A stretch of 64,000 nucleotides of DNA from assembly GCF_011058255.1 (NCBI RefSeq), contig NZ_JAALFH010000067.1:431724-495723 (forward strand), written 5' to 3'. The position numbers were made by a program, and so were the translations under genes. The DNA is from Thioalkalivibrio sp. XN8. Its GTDB lineage: Bacteria; Pseudomonadota; Gammaproteobacteria; Steroidobacterales; XN24. Below, piece by piece: positions 57,696 to 64,000 of this stretch (position 1 is the first letter of the stretch; the number at the start of each line of letters is the position of its first letter). Under the pieces are notes generated by a model. The model had not been told where the DNA came from. It saw only the letters and a program-made list of their open reading frames with translations, and did not search any database.

Positions 57696-59674
57696 CAGGC
57701 CATGCCCTCCTGGAGCTTGCCGGACGCCTGCTTGCCGGCCGGCGCGGTCTCGCTCTGCCGGGCCGTACGGTAGCGCTTGTCGGTGACGCCGAAGAACGCT
57801 GCCAGCGCCATGATCAGGGCGGCGAGCCAGATGAAGCGGATATAGGGCTTGTACTGGATGCGCATGCTCCAGGCGCCCTGCCCCAGCGGCTCGCCCATGG
57901 CGACGAAGATGTCGCGATGGAGGCGCGGATGAATGTCCGCCTCGGTCATGGGGTTCTGCTGCACCAGGTAAGTGCGCTTCTCCGGATAGAGCACCGTCAC
58001 CTGCTCGCCGTTCTTCTCGACGATCACCTCGCCGCGGACGGCAGTGTAATTCGGGCCCTGCACGTTGCGGGTGCCGGCCAGGGTGAAGGAATAGTCGTCG
58101 ACCTGCACGGTGTCGCCCGGCTTCATGCCGATGTCACGGGCGATGCCGTAGGTCTCGACCATGGTGACGCCGATCACGAACATGCCGACCGCGAAGTGCG
58201 ACACCGCCATGGAGATCATGGTGCGCGAATAGCCCCGGAACGAGCGCTTGCGCAGCAGGTACCTGATCGGGTCGATCAGCGCTACCGACATCACCCATAC
58301 CCCGAGCACGATGCCGACGAACTTCATCACGCTCAGCTGCCCGTAGACGATCAACGGGACGATGATCGAAAACAGCACGGTGAACAGGGCGAAGGGCCAC
58401 AGCTTGCCCTTCAGCTGGGACCAGTCCGTCTTCTTCCAGGCCATGTGCATGCCGATGCCCATCAAGAGCACGGCCGGGATGGCCGGGATGATGAACACCG
58501 TATTGAAGTACGGCGGCCCGACCGAGATCTTGCCCAGCCCGAGCCCGTCGAGGAACAGCGGGTAGAGGGTGCCGAACAGGATCAACAGGGTCGCGACCAC
58601 GAACAGCATGTTGTTGGCGAGCAGGAAGGTCTCGCGCGAGAACGGCGCGAAGCCGCCCTTCTGCGCCAGCTGCGGCGCGCGCCAGGCGTAGAGCGCCAGC
58701 GCCCCGCCAATGAAGAACACCAGCATCGCCAGGATGAACATGCCGCGACCGGGGTCGGTGGCGAACGCGTGCACCGACACCAGCACGCCCGAACGCACCA
58801 GGAAGGTGCCGAGCAGGCTGAGTGAGAACGCGGAGACGGCCAGCAGCAGGGTCCAGCCCTTGAACAGGCCCCGCCGCTCGGTCACGGCCAGCGAGTGCAG
58901 CAGCGCAGTGCCGACCAGCCACGGCATGAAGGAGGCGTTTTCCACCGGGTCCCAGAACCACCAGCCGCCCCAGCCCAGCTCGTAGTAGGCCCACCAGCTG
59001 CCGAGCGCAATGCCGATGGTGAGGAAGGCCCAGGCCGCTGCCGTCCAGGGACGGATCCAGCGGGCCCACTGCTGGTCGAGCTTGCCCTCGATCATCGCGG
59101 CGATGGCGAAGGCGAAGGCGACCGCGAAGCCGACGTAGCCCATGTAGAGCATCGGCGGGTGGATCGCCAGGCCGGGGTCCTGCAGCAGCGGGTTGAGATC
59201 GCGGCCGTCCAGCGGGGCCGGGATCATGCGGTCGAAGGGATTCGACGTTGCCAGCATGAAGAGCAGGAAAGCGGAACTGACCAGGCCCATGATGGCCAGC
59301 ACCTTGGCCAGCGTCGGCGTGGGGATGCTGCGCGAGAACACGCCGACCAGGGCGCCCCAGGCGGCGAGCATCAGCGCCCACAACAGCATCGATCCCTCGT
59401 GGCCGCCCCAGACGCCCGAGACCTTGTAGAGCATGGGCAGCTGGGAGTTCGAGTGGTTGGCCACGTAGGCCACCGAGAAGTCGCTCACCACGTGAGCGTA
59501 AGTCAGGGCCGCGTACGCGATGGCGACGAACACGAAATGCCCCAGGGTGATCGACTTGGTGGCCGCACTCCAGGAGGGCTTGTTGAAGATCGGGCCCGCG
59601 AGGCCGAAGAAGGCCTGCGCGAGAGTGAGGCAAAGCGCCAGCGCCAGCGCTACGTGGCCGAGTTCAGGAATCAC
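57695..59674 (-). CDS. ccmF: Cytochrome c haem lyase subunit CcmF
   Basis: A 659-residue polytopic protein that attaches haem to apocytochrome. The WWD domain GWGGWWFWDPVENASFMPWL lies near residues 233-252. Other hallmarks are GVWGGHEGSMLLW, the haem-contact histidines before and after it and LDGRDLNPLLQDPGLAIHPP. About 14 membrane segments. The start is GTG 59674, directly abutting the ccmE stop. Confidence 0.95.
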   Translation of the reverse strand: MIPELGHVALALALCLTLAQAFFGLAGPIFNKPSWSAATKSITLGHFVFVAIAYAALTYAHVVSDFSVAYVANHSNSQLPMLYKVSGVWGGHEGSMLLWALMLAAWGALVGVFSRSIPTPTLAKVLAIMGLVSSAFLLFMLATSNPFDRMIPAPLDGRDLNPLLQDPGLAIHPPMLYMGYVGFAVAFAFAIAAMIEGKLDQQWARWIRPWTAAAWAFLTIGIALGSWWAYYELGWGGWWFWDPVENASFMPWLVGTALLHSLAVTERRGLFKGWTLLLAVSAFSLSLLGTFLVRSGVLVSVHAFATDPGRGMFILAMLVFFIGGALALYAWRAPQLAQKGGFAPFSRETFLLANNMLFVVATLLILFGTLYPLFLDGLGLGKISVGPPYFNTVFIIPAIPAVLLMGIGMHMAWKKTDWSQLKGKLWPFALFTVLFSIIVPLIVYGQLSVMKFVGIVLGVWVMSVALIDPIRYLLRKRSFRGYSRTMISMAVSHFAVGMFVIGVTMVETYGIARDIGMKPGDTVQVDDYSFTLAGTRNVQGPNYTAVRGEVIVEKNGEQVTVLYPEKRTYLVQQNPMTEADIHPRLHRDIFVAMGEPLGQGAWSMRIQYKPYIRFIWLAALIMALAAFFGVTDKRYRTARQSETAPAGKQASGKLQEGMA

Positions 59675-60130
59675 TTAGTAGCCTCCGGTCGTCTGCTGCT
59701 GGCCGGTGCGCTTGTGCGTCTCTTCCAGCGAGGCCGCGACTTCCGGCGGCATGTAGTTCTCGTCATGCTTGGCGAGGATCTCGTCGGCCACGAACTGCCC
59801 GCCGTCGAGCCGGCCGTGGGCGATGATCCCCTGCCCCTCGCGGAACAGGTCGGGCAGGATGCCGGTGTAGAGGACCGGCAGGACATGGGCCTCGTCGGTC
59901 AGCGTGAAGCGCACCTCCATGGTGCCTTCCTTGCGGACGATCGAGTCCTCGACCACCAGGCCGCCGACCCGGAAACGACGATCCTCCGGCGCTTCGCCCG
60001 CTTCCATCTGCGTGGGGCTGTAGTAATAGAGGATGTTCTGGTTCATTGCCTTCAGCAGGAAGGTCGCGCCCAGGCCCACGCCTGCGATGACCAGACCCAC
60101 GGCAAGAAGACGCTGGTTACGAGCTTTCAT
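59675..60130 (-). CDS. ccmE: Cytochrome c-type biogenesis haem chaperone CcmE
   Basis: A 151-residue membrane-anchored haem carrier. N-terminal anchor at 8-26; the covalent haem-binding His122 and Tyr126 are in LAKHDENYMPPE. The OB-fold contains FRVGGLVVEDSIVRKEG. It passes haem from CcmC to CcmF. Confidence 0.95.
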   Translation of the reverse strand: MKARNQRLLAVGLVIAGVGLGATFLLKAMNQNILYYYSPTQMEAGEAPEDRRFRVGGLVVEDSIVRKEGTMEVRFTLTDEAHVLPVLYTGILPDLFREGQGIIAHGRLDGGQFVADEILAKHDENYMPPEVAASLEETHKRTGQQQTTGGY

Positions 60131-60286
60131 TCAGACCTCCTCTGCGGCCAGCCGACGGCGGGCCGTTTCCATGCGCGAACGGAGCAGACGCCGGGCCATC
60201 CAGACGTTGGCGCCGAGCACTACAAAAGACAGGATGACGCTGGACCAGACGTACCATGTGTATTTTCCGAAGGTCAGGAATTCCAT
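60131..60286 (-). CDS. ccmD: Haem exporter protein CcmD
   Basis: A 51-residue small membrane protein read directly from the sequence. It begins MEFLTFGKYTWYVWSS, has one membrane segment (VILSFVVLGANVW) and ends with the basic stretch ARRLLRSRMETARRRL. The place between ccmC and ccmE, the size and the aromatic start are those of CcmD, which helps release holo-CcmE. The stop touches the ccmE start and it begins 2 bases after ccmC ends. Confidence 0.9.
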   Translation of the reverse strand: MEFLTFGKYTWYVWSSVILSFVVLGANVWMARRLLRSRMETARRRLAAEEV

Positions 60287-60288
60287 TG

Positions 60289-61026
60289 TCAACCTCTACC
60301 GATGACCTCGCGAAGCCACTTTTTGTTCCGCTCCCGGGCGATCAGCTCCGCCCGGGTGCGCACCATCAGCACCGCGAAAAAGAAGAAAGTGAAGCCCAGC
60401 CACATCACCAGGAGCGGCACCAGCATTTCCGGATCCATCGACGGCTTGCCGATCTTGGAGATGGTGGCGGGCTGGTGCAGGGTGTTCCACCACTCCACCG
60501 AGTACTTGATGATCGGGATGTTGATCACGCCGATGATCGCCAGGAGCGCGCTGGCACGGTCGGCGCGGTTCTCGTCGTCGATTGCCGCCCGCAGGGCCAT
60601 GTAGCCGAAGTACAGGAACAGCAGCACCAGCGTCGAGGTCAGGCGCGCGTCCCAGACCCACCAGGTGCCCCACATCGGCTTGCCCCAGATCGACCCGGTG
60701 GCCAGCGCCACCACGGTGAACGAAGCCCCGATCGGCGCGCACGCGGCCGCGACCGCATGTGCCAGCTTGATGCGCCAGATCAGCCCGACCGCCGCCGCCG
60801 CCGCCATCACGACGTAGCCGAACTGGGACAGCCAGGCGCTCGGCACGTGGAAATAGATGATGCGGAACGCGTCGAGCTGCTGGTAGTCGGGCGGCGCTAC
60901 CCAGAGGCCGCCGACGGTACCGACGGCAATGAGCACGACGGCGAACCAGCTGAACCACGGCACCATGGTGCCGGACAAGCGCCAGAAATGCGGTGGCGAA
61001 CCGAGCTTATGAATGAATGCAAACAT
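60289..61026 (-). CDS. ccmC: Haem exporter protein CcmC
   Basis: A 245-residue protein with six membrane segments that loads haem onto CcmE. WWD domain WGTWWVWDARLTS lies at about 119-131, with the flanking haem ligands His60 (IIYFHVPSAW) and His184 (WWNTLHQP). It starts a second transcript with a strong promoter immediately in front and no ribosome-binding site, so the mRNA may be leaderless. Confidence 0.94.
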   Translation of the reverse strand: MFAFIHKLGSPPHFWRLSGTMVPWFSWFAVVLIAVGTVGGLWVAPPDYQQLDAFRIIYFHVPSAWLSQFGYVVMAAAAAVGLIWRIKLAHAVAAACAPIGASFTVVALATGSIWGKPMWGTWWVWDARLTSTLVLLFLYFGYMALRAAIDDENRADRASALLAIIGVINIPIIKYSVEWWNTLHQPATISKIGKPSMDPEMLVPLLVMWLGFTFFFFAVLMVRTRAELIARERNKKWLREVIGRG

Positions 61027-61034
61027 GGGCGGCT

Positions 61035-61063
61035 ATTTAACAACCAAGTAGAACGAGTCTCAA
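61035..61063 (-). promoter_or_regulatory. Promoter for ccmC-ccmI
   Basis: Minus strand: -35 TTGAGA (61063-61058), 17-base spacer, -10 TTAAAT (61040-61035). The expected start of transcription, near 61028, is only 1-2 bases before the ccmC ATG at 61026. Confidence 0.65.
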
Positions 61064-61176
61064 TTGCGAGCAATACGAATGCGGACCGGGGAACTTTTTC
61101 GTCGGGGCCCGCTACACGCGACCAATGATCGCTTGATTATCGATGATTACGCCGGCCGCCGCGAGTCCCGCGGTGG

Positions 61177-61863
61177 TCAGTCGAGGCTGATCCGCATGGC
61201 CGCCGCCATGCCGGCCGGAGCCAGGCTGACGGCCAGCAACAGGATTGCCGCGAGCAAATACATCACGCCGCCCACGTCGAGCCCCTGCATTGCCATGTCC
61301 GTCGCGCGCGCCCCGAAGATCAGCACCGGCATCACGATCGGCAGGATCAGCAGGGAGAGCAGTCCCCCGCCCCGCCGCAGGCCCACTGTGAGCGCGGCCA
61401 TGACCGCGCCGGCCAGGCTGAGCACCGGAGTGGCCAGCAGCAGCGCCAGCATCGTTTCCGGCACGGCGTCGCCGGGCAGGAACAGGGCGTGGCCCACGAT
61501 GGGCGCCATCAGCACCAGCGGTAATCCCGTCATCAGCCAGTGGGCCGTGGTCTTGGCGAGCAGCAGCAGGGACAGCGGCTGGGGCGACAGCGCCAGCTGC
61601 TCCATGGTGCCGTCCTCCACGTCCTGGCGGAACAGGCTCTCCGCGGCCAGCAGCGAGGCCAGCAGCGCCGAGACCCAGATCACCCCCGGGGCGATGGCCT
61701 GCAGCAACTCCGGCGCCGGGCTGAGCGCCAGCGGGAACAGCGTGGTGACCATGACGAAGAACATCAGCGGATTCGCCGCCTGGCCGATGTGGCGGAAAGC
61801 CAGCCGGAGGTCGCGCGTCAGCTGCAGCCAGAAAGCGGTGCCGAGTCCGGGCCATTCATTCAT
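61177..61863 (-). CDS. ccmB: Haem exporter protein CcmB
   Basis: A 228-residue ABC permease with six membrane segments. The motif FRQDVEDGTMEQLALSPQPL is the CcmB signature. It pairs with CcmA in releasing holo-CcmE. ATG 61863 shares one base with the ccmA stop (TGATG). A 150-base gap separates it from ccmC, in contrast to the overlaps elsewhere. Confidence 0.93.
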   Translation of the reverse strand: MNEWPGLGTAFWLQLTRDLRLAFRHIGQAANPLMFFVMVTTLFPLALSPAPELLQAIAPGVIWVSALLASLLAAESLFRQDVEDGTMEQLALSPQPLSLLLLAKTTAHWLMTGLPLVLMAPIVGHALFLPGDAVPETMLALLLATPVLSLAGAVMAALTVGLRRGGGLLSLLILPIVMPVLIFGARATDMAMQGLDVGGVMYLLAAILLLAVSLAPAGMAAAMRISLD

Positions 61864-62501
61864 CAGCCCAGCTCCAGTCGTCGGGTCACGCCGGCGGCCA
61901 CGCCATGGGCCTGGTGCGCAACCAGCAGCACCAGGCCGTCCCGGGCAAGATGCTCGCTCATCATCTGGTCGACCAGCTCCCGCCCGGCCACGTCCAGGTT
62001 GGTATAGGGCTCGTCCAGGACCCAGAGCCTGGCCCCGCTGGCGAGCGCCTTGGCCAGCGACACCCGGCGTTTCTGGCCGGCCGAGAGGCTGCGCGCCGGC
62101 ACGTGCCGGCGCTTGGTGAGCCCGACCTTGTCGAGCGCCGCGTGGAGGTCCGCCTTGCTCAGCCAGGCCCGCAGGCCCAGCTGGAAGACCAGGTTCTCCT
62201 CGGCGGTCAGGTCGGCCTTCAGGCTCTCCCGGTGGCCGAGGTAGCAGAGGCTGGCGTGAAAATCGGCCCGGTTGCGGGAGATCTTGCGCTCGCGCCAGTA
62301 CACGTCGCCCGTCTCGGGCAGCGTCAGTCCGCACAGCACGCGCAACAGGCTGGTCTTGCCGCAGCCATTGGGCCCGACGATGTGGAGCAGCTCGCCGGCG
62401 CGCAACTCGAAGGAGACTTTAGTGAACAGGCGCGTCTCGCCCCGCCACAGCTCGAGGTCGCGACCCTCCAGCAATACCGGGCCTGCGGCGGTGGCCGTCA
62501 T
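61863..62501 (-). CDS. ccmA: Haem exporter ATP-binding protein CcmA
   Basis: A 212-residue ABC ATPase. Walker A GPNGCGKTSLL at 43-53, signature LSAGQKRRVSLAKAL, Walker B LWVLDEPYTNLDV, and switch His in VAHQAH. ATG 62501 is preceded by GGGAGAGGG; the longer upstream frame is not conserved-looking. First gene of the ccmAB transcript. Confidence 0.94.
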   Translation of the reverse strand: MTATAAGPVLLEGRDLELWRGETRLFTKVSFELRAGELLHIVGPNGCGKTSLLRVLCGLTLPETGDVYWRERKISRNRADFHASLCYLGHRESLKADLTAEENLVFQLGLRAWLSKADLHAALDKVGLTKRRHVPARSLSAGQKRRVSLAKALASGARLWVLDEPYTNLDVAGRELVDQMMSEHLARDGLVLLVAHQAHGVAAGVTRRLELG

Positions 62502-62717
62502 GGCCGCCCTCTCCCAGCGCCGGCGGGCGCTGCGCTGATCCTGCGTGGCAAGGCACTCCCCTCTGTCTTTTCTCGGCCGCCCGTCCTGCATCGCAGCACC
62601 GTTCCGCGCAGGCGACCGGCGGGCGCCGCGCAGTATACACTCCCCGGAAACCGACAAGGCATCAGTGGCGTCCGCAACCAGGCGGCGTCGCTCGGGCCGG
62701 CAGCAAGGGGGACGACC

Positions 62718-64000
62718 ATGGGATATGCGGAGACTTACCGGCGCTCGATCGAATCACCGGAGGATTTCTGGGCCGAAGCGGCCGCGGCCATCGACTGGGA
62801 CAGCGCCTGGGAACGCGTGCTGGACGACAGCCAGGCCCCGCTCTACCGCTGGTTTTCCGGGGCCCGGCTCAATACCTGCTACAACGCTCTGGACCGCCAT
62901 ATCGAACAGGGCCGCGGCGACCAGCCGGCGCTGATTTACGACAGTCCCGTGACCGCGACCAAGGCCGAGCTCAGCTACAGCGAGCTCCGCGACCGCGTGG
63001 CGCGCCTCGCCGGCGGGCTCAAGGCGCTCGGCGTGGCGCAAGGCGACCGCGTGATCCTGTACATGCCCATGATCCCCGAAGCGGTGATCGGCATGCTGGC
63101 CTGCGCGCGCATCGGCGCGATCCACTCGGTGGTGTTCGGCGGCTTCGCCGCGCGCGAGCTCGCCACCCGCATCGACGACGCCCGGCCCAAGGTCATTCTC
63201 TCCGCCTCCTGCGGCATCGAGGTCAATCGCGTCATTCCTTACAAGCCGCTGCTCGACGAGGCGATTCGCAGCGCGGCCTTCCCGCCGGCCCACTGCGTCA
63301 TCCTCGCGCGGCCCGAGGCGGCATCCGACCTGAAGGACGGGCGGGACCTCGACTGGCTGGAGCTGGAGGCCGAAAGCGAACCGGCGGACTGCGTCCCGGT
63401 CGCCGCGACCGACCCGCTGTACATCCTCTATACCTCCGGCACTACCGGCATGCCCAAGGGCGTGGTGCGCGACCACGGCGGCCACGCCGTCGCGCTGGCG
63501 TGGAGCATGAAGCACGTGTACGGGGTCGAGCCGGGCGAGGTCTTCTGGGCCGCCTCCGACGTCGGCTGGGTGGTCGGGCACAGCTATATCGTTTACGGCC
63601 CGCTGATCCATGGCTGCACCACGGTGCTGTACGAGGGCAAGCCGGTCGGCACGCCGGACGCCGGCGCCTTCTGGCGCGTGATCGCCGAATACGGCGTGAG
63701 CGTGATGTTCACCGCGCCGACGGCTTTCCGCGCCATCAAGCGCGACGACCCGCGCGGCGAGTTCATCGGCCGCTACGACCTGTCGCAGCTCCGCGCCCTG
63801 TTCCTGGCCGGTGAGCGCTGTGATCCCGACACCCTCAACTGGGCCAGCGAGAAGCTGCAGATTCCGGTCATCGACCACTGGTGGCAAACCGAGACCGGCT
63901 GGCCGATCGCGGCGAACTGCCTCGGCATCGAGCAGCTGCCCGTCAAGCCCGGCTCGCCGACGCGGGCCGTGCCCGGCTACGACGTCAGGGTGCTCGCCGA
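62718..64000 (+). CDS. prpE: Propionyl-CoA synthetase-like enzyme (3' end outside window)
   Basis: The first 427 residues of an AMP-forming acyl-CoA synthetase. The start YAETYRRSIESPEDFWAEAA and LYRWFSGARLNTCYNALDRH are typical of the PrpE group. The P-loop YTSGTTGMPKGVVRDHGGHAVAL carries the GGHAVAL mark of PrpE (pieces: SGTTGMPKG, GGHAVALAW). DHWWQTETGWPI is the A5 motif. The C-terminal domain with the catalytic Lys is past the window end. ATG 62718 follows AAGGGGGAC. It activates propionate or acetate with CoA. Confidence 0.88.
   Translation, partial: MGYAETYRRSIESPEDFWAEAAAAIDWDSAWERVLDDSQAPLYRWFSGARLNTCYNALDRHIEQGRGDQPALIYDSPVTATKAELSYSELRDRVARLAGGLKALGVAQGDRVILYMPMIPEAVIGMLACARIGAIHSVVFGGFAARELATRIDDARPKVILSASCGIEVNRVIPYKPLLDEAIRSAAFPPAHCVILARPEAASDLKDGRDLDWLELEAESEPADCVPVAATDPLYILYTSGTTGMPKGVVRDHGGHAVALAWSMKHVYGVEPGEVFWAASDVGWVVGHSYIVYGPLIHGCTTVLYEGKPVGTPDAGAFWRVIAEYGVSVMFTAPTAFRAIKRDDPRGEFIGRYDLSQLRALFLAGERCDPDTLNWASEKLQIPVIDHWWQTETGWPIAANCLGIEQLPVKPGSPTRAVPGYDVRVLA

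Overview
The window is a GC-rich chromosomal stretch from a gammaproteobacterium. The evidence is gene order: tmk-holB-pilZ after a fabD-fabG-acpP-fabF-pabB-pabC-mltG run, a full ccmABCDEFGHI cytochrome c maturation locus, type II secretion genes gspGHIJKLMN, and a PsrA-like fatty-acid regulator. These fit the Xanthomonadales/Chromatiales part of the class, but I cannot fix the family from sequence alone. Nearly all of it is dense housekeeping DNA with 4- or 8-base gene overlaps. I see no tRNA, rRNA, CRISPR array, transposase, integrase or phage gene.

Layout. 1-4083: two AbgT-family transporters flank a small unknown protein and a YfcC-type carrier. 4118-5574: an S1/P1 nuclease and an MlaC-like protein, minus strand. 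5710-14258: glycogen operon glgP-glgB-glgX-malQ. 14303-20309: an AddB-like and AddA-like nuclease/helicase pair. 20313-25838: type II secretion pseudopilin and platform genes on the minus strand, without gspC, D, E or F. 26001-34584: fatty acid synthesis, p-aminobenzoate synthesis, MltG, Tmk, delta-prime and PilZ. 34602-36363: an Fe(II) oxygenase-like protein and a double cyclic-nucleotide-binding/rhodanese fusion. 36513-40560: a beta-oxidation operon (fadJ-like, thiolase, PsrA-like TetR regulator) with a PsrA-type box in front. 40657-44172: an EEP-fold protein, a TIR-like protein, a truncated-type pyruvate kinase homologue and an FMN reductase. 44308-47652: poorly characterised genes, including a secreted CBM11-like/TPR protein and a less GC-rich pocket with a VIT1/CCC1-like membrane protein. 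47653-54427: a fumarate reductase/succinate dehydrogenase of the Wolinella type (order C-A-B) divergent from pckA and an SLC13-type dicarboxylate carrier. 54446-62501: a MaoC-like protein, acyl-CoA-binding protein and the ccm locus. 62718-64000: the start of a propionyl-CoA synthetase (prpE-like).

How it fits together. The glycogen genes cover degradation and branching but not ADP-glucose synthesis. The 47-54 kb block reads as a C4-dicarboxylate module: uptake, succinate/fumarate interconversion, and oxaloacetate to PEP. The 36-40 kb block is a self-regulated fatty acid degradation unit, and 26-29 kb supplies the opposing synthesis.

No clearly new multi-gene system was found. The most notable points are the Wolinella-type FrdCAB with a missing proton-path glutamate, the PsrA-type box on a fad operon, the AddAB-like pair, the CBM11-like/TPR secreted protein, the lone TIR-like protein and the low-GC pocket near 46.5-47.6 kb.
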